A stretch of DNA of 64,000 nucleotides from Emmonsiellopsis sp. PD_33 (lineage: Eukaryota; Ascomycota; Eurotiomycetes; Onygenales; Ajellomycetaceae). Under the pieces are notes generated by a model that saw only the letters and a list, made by a program, of their open reading frames with translations, was not told the DNA's origin and did not search any database. This document shows, piece after piece, positions 47,500-57,928 of this stretch. The stretch's first letter is position 1, and each line of letters begins with the position of its first letter. The DNA lies in NCBI GenBank assembly GCA_032988165.1, contig JANTQF010000042.1:62001-126000 (forward strand). Direction: 5' to 3'. Both the position numbers and the translations under genes were made by a program.

Positions 47500-49679
47500 A
47501 CTAGACAGTTTTCTTAGGACTGGCTTCTTCCCTTCAACCTGAATGGCAGAGACACAAAGTGGCACCTGTCATCTCTATCTTGCTCCTCTACAATCAGTCG
47601 CCGCATCACACAATTTGCCCACGTCCATATACTTGGTTGTATCACGTTCCGAAGGCCACGACATTCATGTACAAACAGTGTTTTATGATCCCATATATTG
47701 TAATCTTCTGATATCCCCCTCTTTTTTAACTTCTAAATATTTTATGTGGGACGTGCTGGGCCATTGGATTTGGACCTCGGTAAGCACGTTACCTGGATTT
47801 AACGACGATTTTTTTTTATATTGCATATTTTTACAGACGGAAACCAGTTTTTGATTTGATCTTTTCAACCGCGGCACGGTCCGCTTTGGGATCGTGGCTT
47901 GTTTGGTGAATCTTGAACTTGTTATGGACGACCAAATACAAAATGTGGTCGGCACACATGAGGTCCAGATGGTTTTCTTTTATATATATACTCCCCTACT
48001 TGTCATTTTTTGTGTCACTGTATACTTTGGGTTTCGTTAGATTTGAATTTTAATTCGTTCTCGCAAGCCTTAATCTGTTTTTGTCTTAAAAGAGTCGCGA
48101 CGGGATACATATTCGAACTTCAATATCGGGCGAAGATGCGGTATGTGCTATTTTTCGCTTCCAGTTTTGTTTGACTCCTGCGGTTCTCAAAAGGATACAA
48201 CTTCGCCTTGCTGACTCGGGTGGGTGAACAAATAGTCGCGACAATGACTCAAAACCAACGAGGTTATCTATCAATTGCAAAGGCTCGTTGGTGGGAGTAG
48301 TGGCAGCTCTTTGCGTCCCGGGAAATCATTGAATGGGACGCTTTAATCAACATGTTAACCAAATATTCGATATCATATCATTTACTTACCAATTCCGGAT
48401 GTGGTTGTCCGTTCGTGCTTGTCGGAGCAATCCGGATGATGAAAGCCGTGTAAGCGCCACTCGCAGTGCTGAGCATTGGATTCGATGTCAACCAAAGCGT
48501 GAATAGTGACAAGCGCATATTGCCAGCCCTCAAACCAAAATCTCTTTCTTTGTGGAAAGCGACCAAAAAACTTAACTTGCTGTATTTGCGCCGCGAATAG
48601 ATGGGATAGGAGTCGTCATCCCATCCAGCCATGGACGATCTGTCATTCCCTGACATGAGCAGGGCGCAGCAAAAACGTACGAAACAAGATAGCACGGCAT
48701 GAATTCGATCATGAGGACTCTACTCCGTATTCGGCTCGGCTCAAAGAAGATGTCACTTTTTATGTAACTTTCCGCCCCCGGGCACTGCCGCGCTATGGGC
48801 GCACGCGCCACCATCCCTAAAAACAACGACAAAATCCCCCCCAAAAAAGTCTAGCGAACCAGGTTGTTAGTGGCGCGTGGAAGTTGACCTCCCTTTTGTA
48901 GCTCGCACTGACAGTCTGACCTATGCTGGAAATTTCGGCATTGTTGCTTGGTCCACCTCAACAAAGAAGTAATCCCGAAAAACGGTCGATGCTCTCACAA
49001 TGCGCCCCTCACTCTACCACGCATTTGGGAAGATACAACCCTTGATAGGTATATCAATATTCGATCTTTCGCGCCTCAAGGGTCAGCCAACAGGAAGCTG
49101 TGTAATAGGAGATCGACGCTATACTTGGATGCCAACTGCGAAACGCGTTGAATGTTCTCCTTCTCTCCCATCCAACGCACTTTTCATGCAGGTTCTACTT
49201 GCGAAGTAGGGAAAGTGATCGAGTTGTGAATAACCCAATGGTGGCATTTCAACTTTTCCGCTTTACCAACTCTGCATCAATAAGTTCCGGATTTGCAAGC
49301 CCTCTAGAAGGAGCCCGCTGACGGTTGCAATTGAGGTTTCATATGCACCGGATCAAACTTGAATAAGCACAAAAAAATATCCGATTGTATGTACATACAT
49401 ACATGCAAAACGTCATGAACGAGAATCTTGTCGCACCCGCGGTGCCATGCGTAGCTTCCTTTGCTGTGGACAGACTCTTCCATGCAATGCTCATCACATT
49501 GCAGATCCTCCCCGGACACTGGGCTATATATTTGACAGGAGCTCCGGCCAAAATTTCTTGAAATCTTGTTTTCATCATCAAGTCTTCATCAACACAACCT
49601 TCCTTCTACCACGAATTTCTAGACGACAATTCGAAATCCCTCCCAGTTCTTCCTATAACATCCAAGACCAACTACCACA
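47500..49679. other. Intergenic, SUN 3' region to first knottin-like gene
   Basis: 2.2 kb with no supported gene; the small frames on the minus strand at 48378-48844 show no domain. The right end has the TATA box and a C/A-rich leader of the peptide gene. Confidence 0.55.
49525..49533 (+). promoter_or_regulatory. TATA box of the first knottin-like gene
   Basis: TATATATTT about 150 nt upstream of the ATG at 49680, followed by an AC-rich leader ending CTACCACAATG, a good fungal start context. Confidence 0.5.
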
Positions 49680-50192
49680 ATGAAGTCTATCTGGATCTTC
49701 GCCGTTGCCTTTATCGGTCTTGCATTCGCAGCACCTGCGGCTGATGACCTTTTCAAACGAGAGGTGAGCAGTCCATACAACGGCACCATTGTCTTTTACC
49801 TTAGCCCTCCCAATTCCCCCCCTTTCTTGCCTTGTGGGCTGCTAGAAAACGCCTGGAAGCCAACCCAACTAACCTCCTCCCGTCTCCAAAATAGGGCATA
49901 TGCGGCGCGTTTGAGGGAAAGGCCTGCACGCGCGACAAAGACTGCGGTGGAGTAGCCGGATGTCTCTGCCTTGTAAGTCCTTAGCACAAAATCCGCGCCC
50001 CCCATTCTTAATTTTGAAAGCCAAATACAAAATTCTATCCTGCCCCCATCTTCCATTTTATTATTATGGCCGCTATGTTTATTTTGTCCCATAACTAACA
50101 ATTTTTCCCTCTGTCAAAATAAACAGCGACCCCTTGGAGATATAGGAAGACCCGATGGAACATGTGGCAAGGAGCGGAAAATCACGCCCTAG
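49680..50192 (+). CDS. Small secreted six-cysteine peptide, knottin-like (member 1)
   Basis: Three exons, 49680-49763, 49895-49972, 50127-50192, giving 75 aa. Exon 1 encodes a signal peptide (MKSIWIFAVAFIGLAFA) and a short pro-segment ending in the Kex2-type site LFKRE exactly at the splice junction. Exons 2-3 encode the mature peptide of about 47 residues with exactly six cysteines spaced C-x7-C-x5-C-x5-C-x1-C-x13-C, which fits the inhibitor-cystine-knot consensus. Loop 2 reads C-x-x-D-x-D-C. All introns are phase 0 with clean GT-AG ends. Such peptides are typically protease inhibitors, antimicrobial or effector-like; the function here is unknown. The paralogue lies 1.8 kb downstream. No single frame shows the gene: exon 1 alone runs into intron sequence. 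Confidence 0.75.
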
Positions 50193-52000
50193 CCTCCCAC
50201 CCCGGAATAAATTATGGACCGAGTTTCCTGACGTGATAATGATTTGATGGAAAACGGGTCCGTGTTGGGAAATGAAGGAAACTTTTACGCGTGTGAAGCA
50301 AACAAACAAAGTTCTTGTTTCTTGAGAACTGATTGTTGTCTTTTTTGAGTCTTTTGCGTGTTGCCAGATGATGATTGGTTAATTGATTAGTTGATTGATT
50401 GATTGATGAACTGATTGGGTCACTGGCCACTCTTTTCTTTTCTTTTTGTGATTCGGGGCCCAGGGGTAAATTGGTTGGTTGGGAAAATGGGATGGAAACT
50501 GGTGGCATTTAAAACTGTCTTTTGCGTTGAATTCTTTCTTTAAATGCCTGAGATGTGTTTTGAAATGGATTCTTCGAATAGGGGACGGATGAGAGCAAAG
50601 GCCAAACATACCCGTTGGGCAGTTTTAATATACCAATTCACTCGTTAAGACGCCGCATTGTTTCTGTATGCTGTGGAATCTCGTGGCCTTGATCTCGTTA
50701 TGCCCCTGTAACCTTCCCACCTCGTTACCAACAACATTCTTTGTTTTAAAGAAGAAAAAAAGGCCCGAGCGCATGCATTAAATAGCCAGTTTCAAACAAG
50801 CGAAGAAACCTCTTTTGGGCAAAGAGGCCTACTCGAAACATGGGAAGAATGCATCGGCCAATTCTTGGATCCGAAGATCTGCCGGGACTGCTCCGACCGT
50901 CAACCCAGCCCCTGAAGAATCCGTCGGTTTGACCCGACTCTCACAGAGTCACAGTCCTTCTATGCACTAGTTAATGCATGAGCCAAACCACACGCAGTGG
51001 CACACGGTCCCTCGCCTGGATCAAGCGGCGAATGAGAGGGTTTCAACTTTCCTGGCTCGTTACTGCACGACTGCCGAATCCGATGGATAAATCCCGATTT
51101 GTCCAACATGGCTGGATGGCCCTACCACGGAACGATCACGGCAGGAGTGAAGATCAATTTGGGTCTTTCTTTTATCGAGGATCATATGTGTCTTAACTTT
51201 ATGGTTTTATGATAAAATTGTTGGGAGTATTGAATGTCGTTGACTATATATTCTGACGAAATGCGTGCCTCTGCGATCTCTGAGCCGTGAGATTTTTCCA
51301 GTATCAACATTCGATTGACCGCAAGATCAATCTTTGATTTCTTGATTGATAACGGGTGCGGGGTTAACTGTTGCACATACCCCCCGGCGATTTCAGCCTA
51401 CAAGCTCTCCGTCGATTGATGAAAGAAATATTCTCTGTCAAAGTTTCGAGAAAGGCAGGCCATTTGCCGTGAAAGGTAGAATGTACTAGAGTCACTGGTG
51501 GGAAGTGATTTATGTCACAGTTATGCCGCTGCAAAGGGTCATTCGATGCCCTTTGCGCCGTTTTCGGTCTCCGGATCCGATATCTTTGTGCAGGCTACCC
51601 GGAAGAGCGGTCCTACCGTTATTATAGGCCGGGTTCTGCGAATCAGGGGAGCATAACCCCCAATCTCTGGAATGATGAGATGGTTGCGGAAACATCTTAT
51701 TTTCGTTTGTTAAGATACACAACATGGAGGTGTTACCATGAACGTTATATGGACGTTCTTCAAAGGCCGTGAGGGACCCCAATTAGTATATATAGAAGCG
51801 CCACCTGCGAAATTAAGCTTCTTTTTATTCTTCAGGAAGAGGGGAGATCGGAACTACATACCATTCCTTCGTCAAGGTTTTGTCAGGCATCGTCAGACGT
51901 TCACTGGTCTCGTTGGCACATAAATCAGTGCCTAGTCCACACAGCAGAAAATCCAACAGGAGGACCCTCCGATCCAAACACATCCACCAACAAGAAAACC
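50193..52000. other. Intergenic between the two knottin-like genes
   Basis: 1.8 kb. Just downstream of member 1 is a GATT/TTGA-rich simple-sequence patch (about 50375-50410). Small frames at 50978-51196 and 51512-51772 have no domain, and I find no third six-cysteine exon. The right end holds the member 2 promoter. Confidence 0.55.
51787..51794 (+). promoter_or_regulatory. TATA box of the second knottin-like gene
   Basis: TATATATA about 210 nt upstream of the ATG at 52001, similar in kind and placement to that of member 1. Confidence 0.45.
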
Positions 52001-52456
52001 ATGCAGCCATTCTGGATCGCTGCTCTTGCGTTTGCCAGCCTTGCACTGGCAGCACCGTCAGAGTTATCCCCAAATCAAAGTCCACCTTTTGGGATGGTAC
52101 GTACGGTTCATAAATTAGTTACCCAGCTCCCCTCCCTACCTCGTACATTCGCGATTTGTACTCGTTTTCAAACTTTTCAAGCTCTGGGTTGACTAACTAG
52201 GGACATTATTTATGGCAGTGTCACCCTAGGCATTGCAAGACGGATGATGACTGCAAAGATGCGAACGGACATGGATGTGGCTGTCATGTGAGTTGGATGG
52301 AGAAGATGCGTTACGAGACTGTGGCTCTGATTACCATCCTTCGTCATTTACTTCTCTTGCCCCAACAAACGCCTTCGCATGGAATGCTGACGCTGCTCTT
52401 TTATGCATCCATAGCCGTACAAGGGTCTCACGATTTGCGTCGGGTTTATCGTCTAA
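52001..52456 (+). CDS. Small secreted six-cysteine peptide, knottin-like (member 2)
   Basis: Three exons, 52001-52096, 52219-52287, 52415-52456, giving 68 aa. The signal peptide (MQPFWIAALAFASLALA) resembles that of member 1. The following segment APSELSPNQSPPFGM has no dibasic site. Exon 2 starts with the first cysteine. The six cysteines are spaced C-x4-C-x5-C-x7-C-x1-C-x8-C, and loop 2 is CKTDDDC, again C-x-x-D-x-D-C. Both introns are phase 0 and sit at positions equivalent to member 1: before the first cysteine and one residue after the C-x-C pair. This shared structure is strong evidence that the two genes are paralogues despite little sequence identity. The third exon is only 14 codons including the stop, so its acceptor (GCATCCATAG) is the least certain part. 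Confidence 0.68.
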
Positions 52457-53047
52457 ATTTTTGGTGGGTCGGCCGTATAGAGGGCAGGGTTGAAACGACC
52501 TGTGGTTTAACGGAGATTAGGGACTTCGTCGGCCAACGAGGCTGGTTGGCAATGGCTGGATGTTGGATTTCGAGACACTTGCTTTATGGGAGAGGAAGAG
52601 AGTAGTACCTACTAGATTGTTTCTTTACCCCTGAGACCCATTTAAGAAATCAGCCACCGGGCATGAAATGTTATCGACAGTTTATAGAAAAGAGTTATGG
52701 TTTTGGCACCTATGAGGAACTTTCTAAATAGTAGAAATCACCGTATGTTGAAAAAAATCGCGGTAATATAAAAATCGGGGTAATACCTACCTCGCGGTCT
52801 GAGATATTCCCCGCATTTATGGATCTATGGATCCATCCCACTTCCCAAGTTCACGTGACGGTTGCTCAGGGTGGGATGCCGCAATGAGATAAGAACAAAA
52901 AAGTTCCGGAGTCCCTTTGAGAATGAACGGTACAGATAATGAGCCAGCCCGCTGGAGGATAGTCAGTCAATCATCGCACAACATATACGTGTGTCTATTG
53001 AGGTGTGTCTATTGAGGCAAATACAGCACCGAGTTTTAGCTTTTGAG
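52457..53047. promoter_or_regulatory. Member 2 3' region and ADH promoter
   Basis: A 591-bp gap. Nothing beyond AT-rich 3' sequence and the ADH leader; two direct copies of GTGTCTATTGAGG at about 52991 and 53004 sit in the presumed leader. Confidence 0.5.
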
Positions 53048-54193
53048 ATGGCGACGGAAACAGCTGAGCTGCCATTGCTCATGAAAGCACAGGAACTGCA
53101 TGCATACAACAAGGCATACGCCCTGCACGATGTGCCTCTTCCTAAACTTACCTCGACGCATGATTTATTGATAAAAGTCGATGCCGCATCCTACTGCCAC
53201 ACAGACGCAGTGATCACTGCGGGGTCAAAGCCGGGCTGTCCGTTAGCATTCCCTCACGTCGGCTCGCACGAATTCGCCGGGACCGTTGTCGCAAGGCATG
53301 CGGACGCAACATCCGCTGCAAATAATTTCCAGCTAGGAGATAATGTCGGCGTTATTGGACTTGCGTATCATCCATGCGGGAAATGCCAAGAATGTGTTTC
53401 GTCCGAGGAGCCTGATGGTGATCCGCCTGGTTATTCGGTCTACTGTCCTGAAGCTGGAAATCTTGGGATTACGCTGGATGGCGGATTTAGAGAATATGCC
53501 GTGGTGGACTCGAGGCAAGCTTATGTACTTCCTCCGGGAATGACTGCTATGGAGGCTGCCCCGCTGATGTGTGCTGGGGTCACGATATATGCTGGTTTGA
53601 AGAAACTTAATCTGAAGCCTGGCCAGTGGGTTGGGATTATAGGATGTGGTGGAGGATTGGGCCACCTGGGCCTACAATTCGCCGTGAAGATGGGGCTCAA
53701 TGTTATTGGCGTTGATAATGCGGACCGGCCACTTGGATTGGCCCGTGAGCTTGACACGGGAGCACAAATAGTGGACGCTCGGGTCGAAGATGCGACTGAT
53801 GTTGCGCACCAAATAAACCGAACGAAGGATGGAGAGTCCCGCTCCAGCGGCGAAAGGGGCCTTGATGCTGTGATTATCCTCCCAGAGAGCCAGAAGGCGT
53901 TCGATTATGGAGTAAAACTCCTAAAAAACCATGGAAAGTGCATGGTTATCTCTGTTCCGGTGGAGGGGTTCAATTTTTCTGCGGTAGATGTGGTGGTTCG
54001 GGATATCTCCATTGTGGGCAGCTTCGTGGGCACGGCCAAGGCGACCCAGGAGATGCTAGACTTCTCTTCGAAGCATGGTGTTAAATCGGTTTCGAAATGC
54101 TTCTCGTTAGCGCAATTGAATGACCTCGTTCGCGAGTATCATGAAGCGCCTGGGGGCAAACTTGTTGTTGATATGTCTTTGACTTCAAGTTGA
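53048..54193 (+). CDS. Zinc-dependent alcohol dehydrogenase (MDR superfamily)
   Basis: Single exon, 381 aa from the ATG at 53048; the frame is open further upstream but with no ATG. Catalytic zinc ligands are in SYCHTDA and GSHEFAG. The structural zinc site is CGKCQEC with a fourth cysteine after a ~16-residue insertion (VYCPEAG). The NAD(P)-binding Rossmann motif is GCGGGLGHLGLQFA. The C-terminal half (VISVPVEGFNFSAVDVV, ISIVGSFVGT) matches Adh1/AdhP-type enzymes, which interconvert primary alcohols and aldehydes. The longer loop between structural cysteines three and four marks it as a divergent fungal member, so ethanol is not assured as substrate. Confidence 0.88.
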   Translation: MATETAELPLLMKAQELHAYNKAYALHDVPLPKLTSTHDLLIKVDAASYCHTDAVITAGSKPGCPLAFPHVGSHEFAGTVVARHADATSAANNFQLGDNVGVIGLAYHPCGKCQECVSSEEPDGDPPGYSVYCPEAGNLGITLDGGFREYAVVDSRQAYVLPPGMTAMEAAPLMCAGVTIYAGLKKLNLKPGQWVGIIGCGGGLGHLGLQFAVKMGLNVIGVDNADRPLGLARELDTGAQIVDARVEDATDVAHQINRTKDGESRSSGERGLDAVIILPESQKAFDYGVKLLKNHGKCMVISVPVEGFNFSAVDVVVRDISIVGSFVGTAKATQEMLDFSSKHGVKSVSKCFSLAQLNDLVREYHEAPGGKLVVDMSLTSS

Positions 54194-54702
54194 ACCTCAG
54201 GATACCATTGGGGATGGAAATTGTACATACATATACCCGTCTCAAGAGCAAATGCAAAACTAAACGTGAAGGAGCATACCTTCATATAACAGCCGACGTA
54301 ATACGTTTTTGTGATTTTTTTGGTTGAAACCACATGCTATGTTTGATTGATAGTATTTACAGCTCTTGGTTCTCTTGGGAGTCCAGGGTTGTTGTTGAAA
54401 TAAGATTCAGGTGAGGCTCAAGCATGGAGGTTGTCTTTGAGTTTGGCTTAAAGCAGCAGCAACTAAACCCAAATGTGCAGCACTATACCCAATCAGGCCA
54501 AGGTTAGCTGGCCAATCACAGGCTGGGTTCACAGGTTTGTGCCCTGACACTAGCCTGCTGACATAAGCCCACGGTTAACATTCAGCCAAATCCCACGCTG
54601 TTTTTACAACTACAACCATCTCAGTCTGTCAGCCAAGCAGTGTATCATCCCACCATTGAATACACCCATACTTGATCTGCTACCTTGGGTAGCTGTTCCA
54701 AC
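54194..54702. promoter_or_regulatory. ADH 3' region and promoter of the makorin-like gene
   Basis: A 509-bp gap. Several GGCCAA/TTGGCC-type and CCAAT-like matches occur at 54490-54520, but no arrangement I can assign. No other gene. Confidence 0.45.
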
Positions 54703-55929
54703 ATGGAATCTGCACCGTCAAGCACCTCCGGGCCAGCTATTCGCCTGCCGCCAGCTCAAATCGACTGCAAGTGGTGGAAACAGGGCAACTGTCGTCGTGG
54801 GAGCGAGTGCTTCTTCCGCCATGACGAGGCTCTGGCGGGGGTAGATAGCCCTGCAGGACACCCCGCTCTCGAAACTGCAAATGTTCAAAACGAATCAGCT
54901 GGTAAGTATAGAATTATCCTGCCAGTTTTTCTTTTGATATAATGTAGATATTGAGAGTAAGCTGACATGGATCCGGTTTGTCCGAAAGACGCTTCTGCCT
55001 CCCCTGGTCCTGGTACAGCACATTCTCCAACTACTGCCAGCCGTAATCTAGAGAATGGAGAGGAGCAGTGTGCAATATGCCTGGAGAAGCCTGCCATCTT
55101 CGGTTTACTTGTGAACTGTGATCATGTCTTCTGTCTTGGTAGGCATCCACCCTCTTCTTCTCGTACCCATTTTCTAACTTTACCAGACTGTATTAAGAGC
55201 TGGCGTGCTTCTTCTGCAGCCGATGCTCAGCCCGCGGGCAGCTCGTTGGACTCGCGCGTTCCGAGTAAGACAACTAAGACCTGTCCACTCTGCCGTGTTG
55301 CGAGCGACTTCGTTATCCCCAGTTCTGTCTTTCCCACACCACCAGAACCAGAAGAAACTGAGGATCACGCCACCGCTTCTGAGGATTCCACTGTCATGCC
55401 TAGTGAGCCAACTGCAAGTGTAAAAGTCAACCCCGCCAAAGTCAAGATCATCGAGGCCTACCTTGCGAAGCTCAAGACTACTCCCTGCCGCTACTTCGAA
55501 GAAAGCGTTCAACGCTGGCGTGATTTGGAACCTATCGCAAACCCAGATCGGACCGTTGGTGGTGTAATCCATGCAAAATTCTCAGGGGCGTGCGTTTTCG
55601 GGAACCAGTGCCACTTTGCTCACGTCAATCCCATCACCCAGGCTCCTTACGTCTTCACACCTCGCGAGCTCAGCATGATGAAACGGGAAAATTATGCGAG
55701 AAGAGCGCGCCAACTGAGACGTCGGCTTCGCGTGACTGAATCAAGGGAGGAGTGGAATGACATTCTGAGCTCTGTGCATGACGAGAACCCATATACCAAT
55801 GGCTCCTTGTCTGACGAACCTAGAGTCGCATATGAACATAGACACGCAATGCTCACGGATCCCACTGCCGTTTTCTACGACATTATCCTTGAGACTGTCG
55901 CGATAGAGATGGAGGATTTCGATGACTGA
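54703..55929 (+). CDS. CCCH and RING finger protein, makorin-like E3 ligase
   Basis: Three exons, 54703-54901, 54962-55138, 55187-55929, giving 372 aa. Order: N-terminal CCCH finger (CKWWKQGNCRRGSECFFRH, residues ~22-40); RING split by the second intron (CAICLEKPAIFGLLVNCDHVFC, then DCIKSW and CPLC); and a second CCCH-like region in which CRYFEES and CVFGNQCHFAH are separated by about 38 residues. A basic helix (RARQLRRRLR) and an acidic tail (MEDFDD) end the protein. Makorins are RNA-binding ubiquitin ligases with this order of zinc fingers. The 3' splice site of intron 1 (GAGAGTAAG) is weak, but it is the only one that keeps frame. Substrates are unknown. Confidence 0.85.
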
Positions 55930-56655
55930 GACCCCCCGCCTGGAGAACTGGTGAAGTTAAATTCAGTACATCTTCATACTGAATTTTTCCTCTCTTGCAT
56001 TTTTGTTTTCTTTGCTTTTCTTTTGCTTCGTTTCGTTATTCCGTTCTTTCTTTCATAATCGTTTTTGCCATCCTGGGGCGTGTTGGCGTGGGAAATGATA
56101 GGACTGGCCTAATGTACTGTACATGGCGTTTGGCGGAGCCTATTGGCACATAATTTGTCTTTTTTTTCTTTGCCTTTGGTTGTTCCTTTTGTAATAATGA
56201 GGCGATACGGACTGGATGGACATCGGATTCAGCACATATTTAAGTGCGATGCGAGGTTGGGGAAAACAGGGCCTAGTCAATAGCGTTTAGGAAATACCCG
56301 TCTGATGGGGGTAGAGAGACGAGCTGCAGACGAATATGTTAGTCAATTAGTTAGGTTAATCAATTAGTTTTGAGTTTTCATGTCCTGGTTCCTATCTTGC
56401 TCTTTCATCAAAAACCATCCCTTCTCCAAGATCTAGTTGTTTGCTATCGGCTTATCGATAAGCGCGGAGGCGCTATTTCCACGACCGCCCTTATCAACCC
56501 CACATCCCACCCAACCTCATCCGCCAACTCGCCTGCGCCATCCCCAGCCTAGGAGCTACGGCAATAGCCCAGAATCAAAGAAATGCAACTCTTGTGAACA
56601 ATTAACGAAAAGGAAACCAACTCACTGCATACCTCGTTATGAAACGACGTCAAAA
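55930..56655. other. Intergenic: makorin-like 3' region and IST1 promoter
   Basis: 726 bp with T-rich 3' sequence on the left and a C/A-rich presumptive leader on the right. The frames at 56370-56772 have no domain and overlap the IST1 start. Confidence 0.5.
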
Positions 56656-57928
56656 ATGCCAGTGCCAAAACAGACTGTACGTTGCCTCAAGTCATCGCTC
56701 AGCCTCATCGACATTCCCCTCATAATACTACCCCATATTCCATCTAGGAAACATATTAAACCCGCCAACTAACTCCTCAATAAATACCTAGACCGAACTA
56801 ATTTTTGCCCTCCGCGCCCTTATATACCGCCTCCGCCAGCTCAAAAAGGAACGGCACGGCTACTCGAAAGCGAAGCATAGGGAGCTCGCGAAGCTCCTTA
56901 AGGAAGGTCGTGAGGACCTCGCCCGCATAAAGACTGAAGATGTCATCGGGAACGACAATGTGATTGCCGCGCTGGAGATTTTGGAGCTATACTGTGAGCA
57001 GCTACATGTGCGCGCGAACATTTTGGATCATATTGCGCAAGGGCAGAAGAGGGGGGTTCCGCGGCGGAAGGCGGGCGCAGAGACGAGGACGGGAGGTGCA
57101 GGCACGGCTACCTCTACAAGTACTTCTGGAGGAGGAGGGGGTGGGTGGGGGATATGGAAAGCCTTGGGGTTTGAATCTTCACAGACATCACCACCATCTA
57201 GCGCGGAACAGTCGAAGCAGAACGAACCCTCGCCATCAGAGGACCAAGCCACGACCCCACAGTCCGCCAAAGACGTCCAAGACGATACCGCTCTAGAAAA
57301 AGACATCTACCTCGACCCCGACCTTGACAAAGCCGCTGCCGTAATTTTCTACTCCTACACACACCTCCCTCGCGATGTACCCGGCTTACCAGAGCTGCGT
57401 CTAAAGCTCATACAGAGATGGGGAAATGATTTTGCAAATAAGGCCCAAGAGGGGGATCCATCGATTTCTCTACCCGCCGACCTCGTGGATAGATTGAAGG
57501 TGCAGAATCCGCCAGAGTCGTTAGTGGAGAATTATTTGAAGGAAATTGCGAAGGCCCATGGGGTTGCGTGGCATGAGGAAGAGGAGGGAGAGGAAGTGAG
57601 TGAGGGGGAAGAGGGGGGAGGTGGAGCGGAGAAGGAGGAAAGCCCACCAGCATATCCTACGGATGAAGCGGGCGTTCCGCAGGCGAAAAATATGGATAAG
57701 ACTGGCAATATAAAGGAGAGTGGGAAAGCTGGTCTTCCCCGAAGTACAGAATCGGATGATAAGGAGGTATCGGCAACAGCCCGTGCTGCTTCACCCACCC
57801 ATCATCTCCACGATAAGCCGAGTGCAGAAATACACAAGCCCAAAACGCAAGCTCCGCCGGAAGCCAAAAAGGGTGGTATTCCTGAAGTCGATGAGTTGGC
57901 ACGTAGATTTGCCGCGCTGAAGCGATGA
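56656..57928 (+). CDS. IST1: ESCRT-III-associated IST1 family protein (Vps4 regulator)
   Basis: Two exons, 56656-56676 (seven codons, MPVPKQT) and 56792-57928, giving 385 aa. The IST1 helical core occupies about residues 8-90 and 155-225: ALRALIYRLRQLKKE, HRELAKLLKEGREDLARIKTEDVI, ALEILELYCEQLHVR, then LDKAAAVIFYSYTHLPRDVPGLPELRLKLIQRWGNDF. A Gly/Ser/Pro-rich insertion divides the core. The C-terminal half is acidic and low-complexity with EESPPAYPT and ends in VDELARRFAALKR, a MIM-like helix that in relatives binds the MIT domain of Vps4. It acts on late endosomes in multivesicular body sorting. The microexon start rests on splice logic and family alignment. Confidence 0.87.

Noticed and set aside
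52991..53047. Upstream extension of the ADH frame
   Set aside because: The extension has no ATG; family alignment and the ATG at 53048 fit better.
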